A DNA stretch of 64,000 nt from Pseudoleptotrichia goodfellowii (GCF_007990505.1 NZ_AP019822.1:868001-932000); one strand, 5' to 3'; counted from the first letter of the stretch, positions 1 through 8,421 are shown. Numbers and translations are program-made. Notes: generated by a model not told the origin, from the sequence alone.

Positions 1-48
1 GATTTGTTTTTGTGCAATTTCAAAAGGGTTTAAAGTTTCTTTCGGCAT
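1..48 (-). CDS. gdhA: Glu/Leu/Phe/Val dehydrogenase, N-terminal fragment (runs off left edge)
   Basis: Only the first 16 codons lie in the window. Read on the minus strand, they follow a clear ribosome binding site (AAAGGAG, 53-60) and begin MPKETLNPFEIAQKQI. This resembles the start of fusobacterial and clostridial glutamate dehydrogenases, which often open with a similar 'ETLNPxEIAQxQ' segment. That family deaminates glutamate to 2-oxoglutarate, a main step of amino-acid fermentation in these bacteria. The call rests on this short N-terminus alone, so it is tentative. The gene diverges from kdsA, and the 220-base gap must hold both promoters. Confidence 0.55.
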   Translation of the reverse strand, partial: MPKETLNPFEIAQKQI

Positions 49-271
49 AATTGTTTCTCCTTTCAAGTTTTTAAAATTTTTACCATAGTTATTTTATACT
101 ACAAAACAGCTATAAAATCAATGTTTTTTTGTGAAGTATATTCTATAAAGTGCTTTTTAAGTGAACTTTTCCCTACCCGTCAACTTTAAAATTTATCTTT
201 TTTTTCGATCGATATTATGATAAAATTATTTTATAAAATTACAATATTTTTTTAAAGAAAGGGTGTTTTAT

Positions 272-1108
272 ATGATTATAAATAAAGTTAATGAAGTGAA
301 AATTACAGAGAACATTAAAGTAGGTAACGGAAAGATGTTTCTTATAGCAGGACCATGCGTTATAGAATCGGAGGATCTTGTAAATGAAGTAGCGGCAAAA
401 ATGAAGGAAATAACCGATAAATTAGGGATACAGTATGTGTTTAAAGCATCTTTCGATAAGGCAAACAGATCTTCCATTTCGTCGTTTAGAGGACCGGGAA
501 TAGAAAAAGGCTTGGAAATATTGTCGAGAGTAAAAGAAAAATACGGAGTGGCATTGGCTACCGATATTCATGAACCTTGGCATTGTAAAGTGGCTGCGGA
601 AGTGATAGATTTGCTTCAAATTCCGGCATTTTTATCAAGACAGACGGATCTACTTATAGCTGCGGGAGAAACAGGGAAAGCGGTCAATATAAAAAAGGGT
701 CAGTTTTTGGCACCTTGGGATATGAAAAATGTTGTGAAAAAGTTTGAGGAAATAGGAAATAAAAATATAATGTTATGTGAAAGAGGAGCTTCGTTCGGAT
801 ACAATAATCTTGTTGTGGATATGAGAGGATTGCTTGAAATGAGAAAATTCGGTTATCCCGTAGTTTTCGATGCGACACATTCGGTACAGATACCGGGAGG
901 TCAAGGGGAAACGTCCGGAGGAAACAGCGTTTATGTTTATCCTTTGGCAAGAGCGGCACTGGCAGTAGGAGTAGACGGAATATTTGCTGAAGTCCATCCC
1001 GACCCTTCGGTTGCCAAATCTGACGGACCGAATATGCTGAAACTGGAAGATGTTGAAAATATCTTGAAACATTTGTTGAAATACGATGAATTAACTAAAG
1101 GATATTAA
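272..1108 (+). CDS. kdsA: 3-deoxy-8-phosphooctulonate synthase (KDO-8-P synthase), metal-dependent type
   Basis: This 278-residue cytoplasmic enzyme condenses phosphoenolpyruvate with arabinose-5-phosphate to make KDO-8-phosphate, the precursor of the KDO sugar of lipopolysaccharide. The family core KASFDKANRSS is present near residues 57-67, with DxHEP after it and DATHSVQ and HPDP near the C-terminus. Cys29 in the motif AGPCVIES marks the metal-dependent class; E. coli KdsA has Asn there and needs no metal. The other expected ligands (His in DATH, Glu in FAEVHPDP, Asp in KSDGPN) are also present. I chose the ATG at 272 because AAAGAAAGGG lies about 8 bases upstream; an in-frame GTG at 263 sits inside that site. 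Length is normal for the family. It implies an LPS-bearing outer membrane. Confidence 0.95.
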   Translation: MIINKVNEVKITENIKVGNGKMFLIAGPCVIESEDLVNEVAAKMKEITDKLGIQYVFKASFDKANRSSISSFRGPGIEKGLEILSRVKEKYGVALATDIHEPWHCKVAAEVIDLLQIPAFLSRQTDLLIAAGETGKAVNIKKGQFLAPWDMKNVVKKFEEIGNKNIMLCERGASFGYNNLVVDMRGLLEMRKFGYPVVFDATHSVQIPGGQGETSGGNSVYVYPLARAALAVGVDGIFAEVHPDPSVAKSDGPNMLKLEDVENILKHLLKYDELTKGY

Positions 1109-1140
1109 AAAATTATACAATAAATAAAGAAGGAGAAAGA

Positions 1141-2559
1141 ATGAAATACAAAAATTTACTGAATGGGGAATGGAAAGAATCTGAAAAAGAGATAACTATA
1201 TATTCGCCTATAAATGATGAGAAATTGGGAACAGTTCCCGCAATGACAAGGGAAGAAGTGGATTATGCAATGGAAACTGCGAAAATCGCTTTGGACAAAT
1301 GGAAAAGCATGGCAGTAGTGGAAAGAGCAAATTATTTGTACAAAGCTGCGGAAATTTTGGAAAGAGATAAAGAAATAATCGGAGAAATATTGGCAAAAGA
1401 AGTTTCCAAAGGAATAAAAGCTGCAATAGGAGAAGTTACAAGAACGGCAGATTTAATAAGATATTCTGCAGAAGAAGGAATGAGAACTGTTGGAGAAATA
1501 GTTGAAGGAGGCAGTTTTGAGGCTGCGAGCAAAAATAAGATAGCTCTTGTAAGAAAAGAGCCGATGGGACTTGTACTTGCCATAGCTCCGTTTAACTACC
1601 CTGTAAATCTTTCGGCATCGAAAATAGCTCCGGCACTGATAGGAGGAAATGTAGTAATATTCAAGCCGCCTACACAAGGATCTATAAGCGGACTTCTTCT
1701 TGTGAAAGCATTTTATGAGGCAGGAATACCTGAAGGTGTTATAAATACTGTAACAGGAAAAGGTTCTGAAATAGGAGATTATCTGATAGGACATCCTTTA
1801 GTGGACTTTATAAACTTTACGGGAAGTACCCCTGTAGGAAAAAGAATAGGAGAACTGGCGGGAATGCGTCCGATTATGCTTGAACTGGGAGGAAAAGACG
1901 GTGCTATTGTACTGGATGATGCGGATTTGGAAAAAGCGGCAAAAGATATAGTGAGCGGAGCATTCAGCTATTCAGGACAAAGATGTACTGCGATAAAAAG
2001 AGTTCTTGTAATGGAAAATGCTGCAGATAGACTGGCGGAACTGATAACCGAAGAAGTAAAAAAACTGAAAGTAGGAGATCCTTTTGATAATGCCGATATA
2101 ACACCATTGATAGATAACAGGGCTGCAGATTTTATAGAAGGATTGGTGATTGATGCGGAAGAAAAAGGAGCGAAACAGCTCACAGAATACAAGAGAGAGA
2201 GAAATCTGTTATGGCCTGTACTGTTTGACCATGTAACACTTGATATGAGAATAGCCTGGGAAGAGCCGTTCGGTCCTGTATTGCCGTTAATAAGAATAAA
2301 ATCCATGAAAGAAGCTATAGAAATATGCAACGGTTCGGAATACGGGCTTCAAACATCGGTATTTACAAAGGATATAGTAAAAGCATTTGATATAGCAGGA
2401 AAGCTTGAAGTGGGAACTGTTCAGATAAATAACAAAACTCAAAGAGGACCTGACAATTTTCCTTTCTTGGGAATAAAAGGTTCAGGAGTAGGAGTTCAGG
2501 GAATAAAATACAGTATTCAAAGTATGACAAAAGTAAAATCCATAGTAATTGATTTATAA
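1141..2559 (+). CDS. gapN: NADP-dependent non-phosphorylating glyceraldehyde-3-phosphate dehydrogenase
   Basis: This 472-residue aldehyde dehydrogenase oxidises glyceraldehyde-3-phosphate directly to 3-phosphoglycerate with NADP+, bypassing phosphoglycerate kinase and supplying NADPH. It follows the pattern of streptococcal GapN closely along its whole length. The general base Glu248 sits in LELGGKD and the catalytic Cys282 in SGQRCTAIKR. GapN-type segments EEGLR-like (111-115), GGSFEAASKNKIA (123-135) and NNKTQRGPDNFPF near the C-terminus distinguish it from other aldehyde dehydrogenases. It starts 32 bases after kdsA behind GAAGGAGAAAGA and could be cotranscribed with it. Nothing is missing or unusual. 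Confidence 0.95.
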   Translation: MKYKNLLNGEWKESEKEITIYSPINDEKLGTVPAMTREEVDYAMETAKIALDKWKSMAVVERANYLYKAAEILERDKEIIGEILAKEVSKGIKAAIGEVTRTADLIRYSAEEGMRTVGEIVEGGSFEAASKNKIALVRKEPMGLVLAIAPFNYPVNLSASKIAPALIGGNVVIFKPPTQGSISGLLLVKAFYEAGIPEGVINTVTGKGSEIGDYLIGHPLVDFINFTGSTPVGKRIGELAGMRPIMLELGGKDGAIVLDDADLEKAAKDIVSGAFSYSGQRCTAIKRVLVMENAADRLAELITEEVKKLKVGDPFDNADITPLIDNRAADFIEGLVIDAEEKGAKQLTEYKRERNLLWPVLFDHVTLDMRIAWEEPFGPVLPLIRIKSMKEAIEICNGSEYGLQTSVFTKDIVKAFDIAGKLEVGTVQINNKTQRGPDNFPFLGIKGSGVGVQGIKYSIQSMTKVKSIVIDL

Positions 2560-2608
2560 TTAAATTCGGGATATAATAAAAATAAAATATAATGCAGGAG
2601 GATGAAAA

Positions 2609-3700
2609 ATGAGTTCTAAATTATTACTTACTCCGGGACCTACAAATATACCGGAGAGATATTTGAAAATATTCGGAGAGGATATTATTCATCACAGAAC
2701 ACCTGAGTTTAGAAGAATATTAAAAGAGTCAAACGAAAACTTGAAAAAAGTATTCAAGACAAAAAATGATGTGGCTGTTATAACTTCTTCGGGAACAGGG
2801 GCTATGGAAGCTGCCATAGTGAACTTTTTTTCCGAAGGAGATAAAGTTATAGTTATAAATACGGGATATTTCGGAGAAAGATTCAGAAAAATATCGGAAA
2901 TATACGGACTGAATGTAATAAATTTGGGCTATGAATTCGGTGACGGATATAAACTTGAAGATGTGAAAAAAGCATTAGCTGAAAATACTGATGTTAAGGG
3001 AATACTTGTAACTCACAGTGAAACTTCCGTAGGGATACTTAATGATGTAAAAGCATTGGGCGAATTGACAAAAGATACGGATATGCTGCTTGTTGTGGAT
3101 ACTATAAGCGGACTTGTGGCAAATGACTTTGATTTTGACGGATGGCATGTGGATGTGGCTATTGCGGGAAGTCAGAAAGCCTTTTTAATACCGCCGGGAT
3201 TATCTTTCATAGCGATAAGCGATAAAGCGAAAAAAGCTATGGAAAAATCCGATTTACCGAAATACTATTTCAGTATAAAACAGTATCAGAAATATTTCGA
3301 TGAATCATCGGAAACACCTTATACTCCTGCCATAGCGTTGATTCTTGCATTGCATGAGTCATTAAAAGACTTGATAAATAAAGGTATTGATACTACAATA
3401 AAAGAAAAATATGAGTTGAGAAAGCTGATTGAAGAAAAAGCTCAAAATTTAGGGTTCAATTTACTTGTAAAAGAAGAAAAAAACAGAACAAATACTTTAG
3501 TTTCGGTATATAGAGAAGGCGTTATTATAAAAGATATTATAAACGCATTGGAAGAACAGGGATATACAGTTACCGGAGGAAAAGGAAAATACGGGGAAAG
3601 TTTGATGAGAATAGGAATCTTAGGAGAAATAACAAAAGAACAGATAAACGATTTCTTTATCCTGTTTGAAAAAGAATTAAAAAAACAGTTAGGAGAATAG
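2609..3700 (+). CDS. Class V aminotransferase (alanine-glyoxylate/serine-pyruvate aminotransferase-like)
   Basis: This 363-residue PLP enzyme of fold type I has the opening LLLTPGPTNIP found in alanine-glyoxylate, serine-glyoxylate and (S)-ureidoglycine aminotransferases. SSGTGAMEAA (60-69) binds the cofactor phosphate, Asp164 in VVDTISG contacts the PLP ring nitrogen, and Lys190 in GSQKAFLIPPG forms the Schiff base. The substrate cannot be told from sequence; serine, alanine or phosphoserine with pyruvate or glyoxylate are options. A GGAGG site lies 9 bases before the ATG. Its stop codon touches the start of lgt, so the two are probably translated from one message. Confidence 0.88.
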   Translation: MSSKLLLTPGPTNIPERYLKIFGEDIIHHRTPEFRRILKESNENLKKVFKTKNDVAVITSSGTGAMEAAIVNFFSEGDKVIVINTGYFGERFRKISEIYGLNVINLGYEFGDGYKLEDVKKALAENTDVKGILVTHSETSVGILNDVKALGELTKDTDMLLVVDTISGLVANDFDFDGWHVDVAIAGSQKAFLIPPGLSFIAISDKAKKAMEKSDLPKYYFSIKQYQKYFDESSETPYTPAIALILALHESLKDLINKGIDTTIKEKYELRKLIEEKAQNLGFNLLVKEEKNRTNTLVSVYREGVIIKDIINALEEQGYTVTGGKGKYGESLMRIGILGEITKEQINDFFILFEKELKKQLGE

Positions 3701-4582
3701 ATGAAACCTTATTTATTTAAAATAGGAAAGTTTGAACTTAGAATATACAGTCTGATGTATATAATAGCTTTCCTTTCGGGAATATTTATAGCTTCAAAAG
3801 ATGAAGTGGCTAAAAAAAGAGGAATAAAAGATAAAAAAATTATAGAAGATTTTGCTTTTTGGGCAATGATTTCAGGACTTATAGGAGCGAGATTGTATTA
3901 TGTTTTCTTTAAATTCGGAGAATATGCAGGAGATCCCCTTTCTATATTCCAAGTATGGAAAGGAGGACTTGCGATACACGGCGGAATATTGGGAGGACTT
4001 ATAGGCTCATATTTATACGCAAAGAAAAATAAGCTCAATATATGGGTGTTGACCGATATGGGAGTAGGACCTCTGCTTTTCGGACAGTTTTTAGGAAGAT
4101 TTGGAAATCTGGCAAACGGTGAAATACATGGAGTTCCTACGTTTACTCCTTGGAGTGTTATTTTTTCAGGGAAATTCTCACAATGGTGGGCTTCTTATCA
4201 GTCAATGTCCCTTGAAATGCAGTCAAAATTTAAAGAACTTGTTCCGTGGGGACTGGTTTTTCCTAAAGATACTGCTGCAGGAATAGAGTTTCCTGATTAT
4301 CCTTTACATCCGGCAATGCTTTATGAATCATTTTTAAATCTTATAGGGTTTTTGCTTCTTTGGTTTTATTTCAGAAAAAAGGAATATAATCCGGGAGTAT
4401 TGAGTATGATTTATCTTATAATGTATGCTGTTATCAGATATTTTGTGAGTATGTTCAGAGCGGAAGATCTTATGGTTTACGGGATAAGGGCTCCGTATCT
4501 TATAAGTATCGTGATGTTGATAGGGGCATTTGCGGGAATTAAGTATTTTAATAGGAATAATAATAAAGTAAAAACAAATTAG
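3701..4582 (+). CDS. lgt: Prolipoprotein diacylglyceryl transferase
   Basis: Lgt moves diacylglycerol from phosphatidylglycerol onto the lipobox cysteine of prolipoproteins, the first step of lipoprotein maturation in the inner membrane. The 293-residue protein has about seven membrane segments. The signature HGGILGG contains the essential His93, and GRFGNLANGEIHG (132-144) is the family signature around the key arginine. The tail RYFVSMFRAED supplies the second conserved arginine. The ATG abuts the stop of the aminotransferase gene. Substrates in this window include the Ugp-like binding protein, the subtilase autotransporter and the DUF4300 lipoprotein. A strong terminator follows at 4641-4680. 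Confidence 0.96.
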   Translation: MKPYLFKIGKFELRIYSLMYIIAFLSGIFIASKDEVAKKRGIKDKKIIEDFAFWAMISGLIGARLYYVFFKFGEYAGDPLSIFQVWKGGLAIHGGILGGLIGSYLYAKKNKLNIWVLTDMGVGPLLFGQFLGRFGNLANGEIHGVPTFTPWSVIFSGKFSQWWASYQSMSLEMQSKFKELVPWGLVFPKDTAAGIEFPDYPLHPAMLYESFLNLIGFLLLWFYFRKKEYNPGVLSMIYLIMYAVIRYFVSMFRAEDLMVYGIRAPYLISIVMLIGAFAGIKYFNRNNNKVKTN

Positions 4583-4640
4583 GAGCTGAGAAAATTATTC
4601 GCTTATAATATAATTTTTATTGTGAAATTTTAAAAATAGA

Positions 4641-4680
4641 AAAAGGAGCTTTCAAATTAATTGAGCTCCTCTTTTATTTT
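4641..4680. terminator. Bidirectional intrinsic terminator between lgt and the convergent HTH gene
   Basis: The arms AGGAGCT (4644-4650) and AGCTCCT (4664-4670) form a 7-bp stem around a 13-base loop. A T-rich tract follows on the plus strand and an A-tract precedes it, so it can end transcription from both sides. Confidence 0.85.
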
Positions 4681-4684
4681 CAAG

Positions 4685-5248
4685 TTATCTAAACAACCCT
4701 TTTTTATCCTGTTTTTTTATTATTTCGTCAAGTTTATTTTCAATACTTTCAAATTTAGCTTCAAGATTTTCTATTTTTGCTTGAAGAGTTTCGATATTTT
4801 CCTTGAAAAAATTGGAATTCTGTTCATTTATAAGTAAAACATTTTCCATAAAATTGTTATTTTTCTTTTGGATATTTTCGGTTTTTTCATTGATGTTTTC
4901 AGAAAAAGTGTTCATTTTTTCTTTCATATCAATGTTTGCTCTGCTTATATCCATAGTAAAATTTATCAATGATTTTTCGATAGAAGAAATTCGATCTCTT
5001 AAAAAATTATAGTCAAAATTTTTTAAAAGCTCATTGGAATTTTGTATTAACTGAAACATTTCCGTTAATTCTTTCAATTCGGGAATATTTATTTTTGCAT
5101 TTTTATTATTAATATTTAAGTTTTCTTTTATAATATAGGTTTTATTTTTTTCTTTAATAACTTCTAGTTGTCCTTTTTCAATACGATTGTAAATAGTTCT
5201 CCTTGACACGTTTTTTTCTTTCATATACTCCTTTATTGACATCTTCAC
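4685..5248 (-). CDS. Helix-turn-helix protein with long C-terminal coiled coil, function unknown
   Basis: I read 187 residues from a GTG at 5248 (an ATG lies two codons later). The N-terminus, SIKEYMKEKNVSRRTIYNRI, looks like a MerR/excisionase-type helix-turn-helix that would bind DNA; a charged linker follows. From about residue 70 to the end the protein is rich in heptads of Ile/Leu/Asn/Lys/Glu, consistent with a long coiled coil and oligomerisation. The reading frame stays open upstream to 5365, but a good promoter (5270-5298) and the site GAGGTGAT just before the GTG show that translation starts here. It is a single-gene unit facing lgt. No partner or target is evident; a nucleoid or replication-linked role is only one possibility. 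Confidence 0.7.
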   Translation of the reverse strand: MKMSIKEYMKEKNVSRRTIYNRIEKGQLEVIKEKNKTYIIKENLNINNKNAKINIPELKELTEMFQLIQNSNELLKNFDYNFLRDRISSIEKSLINFTMDISRANIDMKEKMNTFSENINEKTENIQKKNNNFMENVLLINEQNSNFFKENIETLQAKIENLEAKFESIENKLDEIIKKQDKKGLFR

Positions 5249-5269
5249 AATTATCACCTCTTGTATAGT

Positions 5270-5298
5270 ATTATATATAAATTTTACGGGATAGTAAA
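5270..5298 (-). promoter_or_regulatory. Promoter of the HTH/coiled-coil gene
   Basis: On the minus strand, TTTACT (5298-5293) and TATAAT (5275-5270) are separated by exactly 17 bases. The predicted transcript start lies only about 15-20 bases before the GTG at 5248, which rules out the longer N-terminal reading. Confidence 0.65.
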
Positions 5299-5349
5299 GA
5301 AATTTTTTTATTTTAATTAGGGAAAAATATGAAATATCTTTCAAGGCGG

Positions 5350-5378
5350 TTAAAAAATCCGACAAAAAGTGGTATAAT
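5350..5378 (+). promoter_or_regulatory. Promoter of the SPOUT-methyltransferase/rimM/trmD operon
   Basis: An extended -10 (TGG-TATAAT, 5370-5378) lies 46 bases before the first gene. The -35 region (TTAAAA, 5350-5355) is weak but at the right distance of 17 bases. Confidence 0.6.
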
Positions 5379-5423
5379 GATATAAAAATAAGTGAAAATA
5401 CCGAAAGGAGCGTTTGAAATTAA

Positions 5424-5987
5424 ATGAGAAACAATATTTATGTCGGGCTTGTTCATTATCCTGTATACAACAGAAATGGCGAAACTGTGGCTACATCAGT
5501 TACAAATTTCGATATACATGATATTTCGAGAACTTGCAGAACATACGACATAAAAAAATATTTTATTATAACTCCTGTGGATGCACAGCAGGAATTAACG
5601 AACAGAATAATCAACTACTGGGTCGAAGGCGACGGAATAGAATTTAATAAAAACAGAAATGAAGCTTTTGAAAATACTGATTTGGAGAATTCCGTACAGT
5701 CGGCTGCCGAAACGATTTTAAAAGCAGAAGGGAAAATGCCGAAAATTATAACAACATCGGCTAAAATCTTTCCGAACACCGTGTCATATGCGGAATTGGG
5801 AAAAGAGGTCATTGAAGATGAAAGTCCGTATCTGATTTTATTCGGAACAGGCTGGGGACTGACAGAGGAAATAATGGATATGTCCTATAAAATACTCGAG
5901 CCTGTAAGAGGCAAAACAAAATATAATCATTTATCGGTAAGAAGTGCTGTATCTATTATACTGGACAGATTACTCGGAGAAAATTAA
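5424..5987 (+). CDS. SPOUT-type RNA methyltransferase-like protein (Methyltrn_RNA_4 family)
   Basis: This 187-residue protein resembles a family annotated as SAM-dependent tRNA/rRNA methyltransferases of the SPOUT (knotted) class. Visible features are the N-terminal strand IYVGLVHYPV, the segment SVTNFDIHDISRTCRTYDI (about 26-44), and the C-terminal SAM-loop-like stretch LILFGTGWGLTEEIM with LSVRSAVSIILDRLLG. Such a GTGWGL...LSVRSA ending matches the trefoil-knot region of SPOUT enzymes. The target nucleotide is unknown. It leads an operon that also holds rimM and trmD, the latter another SPOUT enzyme, which supports a role in RNA modification. RBS GAAAGGAG lies about 10 bases before the ATG. 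Confidence 0.75.
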   Translation: MRNNIYVGLVHYPVYNRNGETVATSVTNFDIHDISRTCRTYDIKKYFIITPVDAQQELTNRIINYWVEGDGIEFNKNRNEAFENTDLENSVQSAAETILKAEGKMPKIITTSAKIFPNTVSYAELGKEVIEDESPYLILFGTGWGLTEEIMDMSYKILEPVRGKTKYNHLSVRSAVSIILDRLLGEN

Positions 5988-6009
5988 AAAGAAAGGAACT
6001 GTTAAGAAA

Positions 6010-6426
6010 ATGAGAAAAGGAAAAAAAGGATTGGCGGGAATAGTAGTAGTGAGCCACAGTAATAAGTTAGCTGAAGAAGTTATAAATTTTTCAAAAGTAT
6101 TGCAACAGGCAGAATTTAATATTGAAAATGGCGGAAACGCCAATCAGGAAGTTTACGGAACAAATGCAGAAAATGTAAAAGAAGCTGTAAAAAAAGCTGA
6201 TAACGGGAATGGAGTTTTGATTTTTGTAGATATGGGAAGCTCACTTTTTCATTCACTGAAAGCAATGGAAGAGCTTAAAGGAGAAATAGAAGTTGAAATA
6301 GCCGATGCTCCTTTAGTTGAAGGTGTAATTTCTGCCGTAGCGGCAAATTTTGACGGAATGACATTGAAAGAATTAAAGGAAATAGCCGAAGAAAGCCGAA
6401 ATTTTAAAAAAATAAAAAATAAATAA
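6010..6426 (+). CDS. DhaM-like PTS EIIA (mannose-type) phosphotransfer protein
   Basis: The 138-residue protein has the fold signature of EIIA-Man/DhaM: strand GLAGIVVVSHS followed by a helix starting NKLAEEV. The phosphorylatable histidine would be His16. GVLIFVDMGSS (about 76-86) and the small-residue segment VEGVISAVAAN match DhaM. DhaM relays phosphate from HPr to the DhaL subunit of dihydroxyacetone kinase. Here it stands alone: dhaK and dhaL are not in this window, and it sits between RNA-modification genes. I start it at 6010, behind GAAAGGA, because the upstream in-frame stretch overlaps the previous gene. It may regulate something other than dihydroxyacetone kinase. Confidence 0.7.
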   Translation: MRKGKKGLAGIVVVSHSNKLAEEVINFSKVLQQAEFNIENGGNANQEVYGTNAENVKEAVKKADNGNGVLIFVDMGSSLFHSLKAMEELKGEIEVEIADAPLVEGVISAVAANFDGMTLKELKEIAEESRNFKKIKNK

Positions 6427-6435
6427 GGGGATATA

Positions 6436-6945
6436 ATGGAAAATCTTGTAAATATAGGAACGATAACAGGAACACATCATTTAACAGGAAATGTAAAAAT
6501 AAATTCTATTTTTCAGGAAACGGATCTGATAATCGGAGAAAAAGTGTTACTTGAAAAAGAAGATAAAAAGAAAATTCTTACTGTAAAAAATATAAAACGT
6601 CTGAATGAAAAAAAAGTCATTGCGGAATTTGAAGAAATAAATAATATTGACTCTGCAAAAGAATTAAACGGATTTCAGATAAAAATAAGAAGAGATTTGC
6701 TGCCTGAAAAAAATGAGAAGGAATTTTACTTAAAGGATCTTTTAGGAGTGGAAGTTTTTGAAAAAAATGAAAAAATCGGAGAAATTGTTGATGTTATGGA
6801 AACTGCCGCACATAATATTCTGATTATAGAGGATGCCGTAAATAAAAAGGAAATTATGGTTCCTTTAGTAGATGAGTTTGTGAAAAATATTGATTTTGCA
6901 AATAATAAAATAGAAGTTGAACTAATAGAAGGAATGAGAGAATAA
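6436..6945 (+). CDS. rimM: 16S rRNA processing/30S maturation factor RimM
   Basis: RimM binds ribosomal protein S19 and helps mature the 3' domain of the 30S subunit. The 169-residue protein has the N-terminal RimM beta-barrel opening NIGTITGTHHLTGNVKI and the C-terminal PRC-barrel domain from about residue 95 (FYLKDLLGVEVF). The end, IMVPLVDEFVKNID, matches the usual C-terminal motif. It lies 9 bases after the DhaM-like gene, and its TAA directly abuts the trmD start, the conserved rimM-trmD pairing. Confidence 0.93.
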   Translation: MENLVNIGTITGTHHLTGNVKINSIFQETDLIIGEKVLLEKEDKKKILTVKNIKRLNEKKVIAEFEEINNIDSAKELNGFQIKIRRDLLPEKNEKEFYLKDLLGVEVFEKNEKIGEIVDVMETAAHNILIIEDAVNKKEIMVPLVDEFVKNIDFANNKIEVELIEGMRE

Positions 6946-7689
6946 ATGAAATTTACTGTTTTAACATTGTTTCCGGAGCTTTTTGAAATGTACCTTTCTC
7001 AAACGATTATTCAAAGGGCTGCAGATGCGGGAATTGTAAATTATGATATTGTAAATATTCGTGATTATAGCGGTAATAAGCATAATCAAATGGATGATAT
7101 TCCTTTCGGCGGCGGAGCAGGAATGGTTCTGAAGCCCGAAGCATACTGGAATTTTTTCAATAAAAAATGTTCCGATACTGAAAAACCTTACGTAATATTT
7201 GTATCGCCCCAAGGGAAAACTCTCACTCACAAGAGAGTTACCGAACTGACAGAAAAGGAAAACATTGTAATAATTTCGGGAAGATATGAGGGTCTTGATC
7301 AGAGAGTTATTGATAAGTTTGTAGATGAGGAAATATCTGTCGGAGACTATGTGCTGAGTAGCGGAGATTTACCTGCTTTGATTGTCATGGATTCGATAAT
7401 CAGGATAAAAGAAGGAGTCATAAAAAAGGAATCTTTTGAAACAGACTCTTTTTATAACGGATTGCTTGGATTTCCTCAATATACACGTCCTGTGGAAATA
7501 GACGGAATGAGCGTACCGGAAGTGCTTAGAAGCGGAAATCATGCTAAAATAAATGAGTACAGATATTTCAAATCTATTGAAAAAACTTCTGAAAACAGAA
7601 AAGATTTATTGGAAAAAAAACTGGAAAATGATGAAGAATTTAAAAAAATCTATCAAAAATTTTTGAAAAGTGAAAAAGGAAAGGATTGA
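6946..7689 (+). CDS. trmD: tRNA (guanine-37-N1)-methyltransferase
   Basis: TrmD methylates G37 next to the anticodon of tRNAs reading CNN-type codons and prevents +1 frameshifting. The 247-residue SPOUT enzyme shows the family opening MKFTVLTLFPELFE, the loop DDIPFGGGAGMVLKPE (about 46-61), and knot-region motifs IISGRYEGLDQRV and SVGDYVLSSGDLPAL. The C-terminal helical domain carries GFPQYTRPVE. It starts immediately after rimM and ends over the start region of the carbonic-anhydrase-like gene. Length is normal. Confidence 0.96.
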   Translation: MKFTVLTLFPELFEMYLSQTIIQRAADAGIVNYDIVNIRDYSGNKHNQMDDIPFGGGAGMVLKPEAYWNFFNKKCSDTEKPYVIFVSPQGKTLTHKRVTELTEKENIVIISGRYEGLDQRVIDKFVDEEISVGDYVLSSGDLPALIVMDSIIRIKEGVIKKESFETDSFYNGLLGFPQYTRPVEIDGMSVPEVLRSGNHAKINEYRYFKSIEKTSENRKDLLEKKLENDEEFKKIYQKFLKSEKGKD

Positions 7690-7694
7690 TAAAA

Positions 7695-8216
7695 ATGATT
7701 TATGAATTGGACGGAGTTAAGCCGAAAATAACAGGAGAAGTATTTGTTGCTGAAAGTGCCGATGTTGCAGGGAATGTCGAGCTTAATGACGGAGTAAATA
7801 TATGGTTCGGGGCAGTGTTAAGAGGAGATATAGAAAAAATAACAATAGGTAAAAACAGTAATGTTCAGGATAATTCCACAGTTCATACGGATTTCGGATT
7901 ATCATGTATTGTAGGAGAAAATGTTACAGTAGGTCATAATGTGATACTTCACAGTTGTGAAATAGGAGATAATGTGATAGTAGGTATGGGAAGTACTGTT
8001 CTCAACGGGACAAAAATAGCTCCTAACTGTCTTATCGGTGCAAATTCTCTAGTTACACATAAGATTCCTTACGAAGAAGGAGTTCTCATTTTAGGAAGTC
8101 CTGCAAAAGTGATAAGAAAACTGACTGAAGAAGAACTCGAACACATAAAGAAAAATGCGGCACATTATGTGGAAAATGGGAAAAAGTTTGCTAAAACTTT
8201 AAAAAAGGTATTGTAA
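7695..8216 (+). CDS. Gamma-class carbonic anhydrase-like hexapeptide protein (YrdA/PaaY family)
   Basis: This 173-residue protein is built of left-handed beta-helix hexapeptide repeats from about residue 10 to 135 and ends with a helix. Three zinc-ligand histidines typical of gamma-carbonic anhydrases are visible: VHTDFG, and the pair in VGHNVILH. The RGD in VLRGDIEKI and the QDN in VQDNSTVH are also conserved in the family. The role may be CO2 hydration, but many homologues have no proven activity. The chosen ATG at 7695 follows AAAGGA by 9 bases; trmD ends 6 bases earlier. It closes the operon. Confidence 0.85.
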   Translation: MIYELDGVKPKITGEVFVAESADVAGNVELNDGVNIWFGAVLRGDIEKITIGKNSNVQDNSTVHTDFGLSCIVGENVTVGHNVILHSCEIGDNVIVGMGSTVLNGTKIAPNCLIGANSLVTHKIPYEEGVLILGSPAKVIRKLTEEELEHIKKNAAHYVENGKKFAKTLKKVL

Positions 8217-8421
8217 AAGGGAAAATATAAAAAAACGAAAAATCGAGATATTTTAAGAAAAACTAAAAATATTGTTTTAAATGGAAAAATTTCGGAGAGG
8301 GAGAGTTTTAAAAATACTTCACATCGTCTTATATCGACATCGTTAATATTGTTTTTTTTTGTTAAAATCCATGTGTAAAGAAAAATTGACAAAATTAATT
8401 AATATAATGGAGGTAAATAAG

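Noticed and set aside
5249..5365. Upstream extension of the HTH/coiled-coil protein to 5365
   Set aside because: A good promoter (TTTACT-17-TATAAT) lies inside this stretch and a strong RBS precedes the GTG at 5248, so the extension would not be transcribed from that promoter.
8386..8408. TTGACA and TATAAT as a promoter for the small gene at 8422
   Set aside because: The boxes are only 11 bases apart and the start would fall within or after the RBS. I did not call it.
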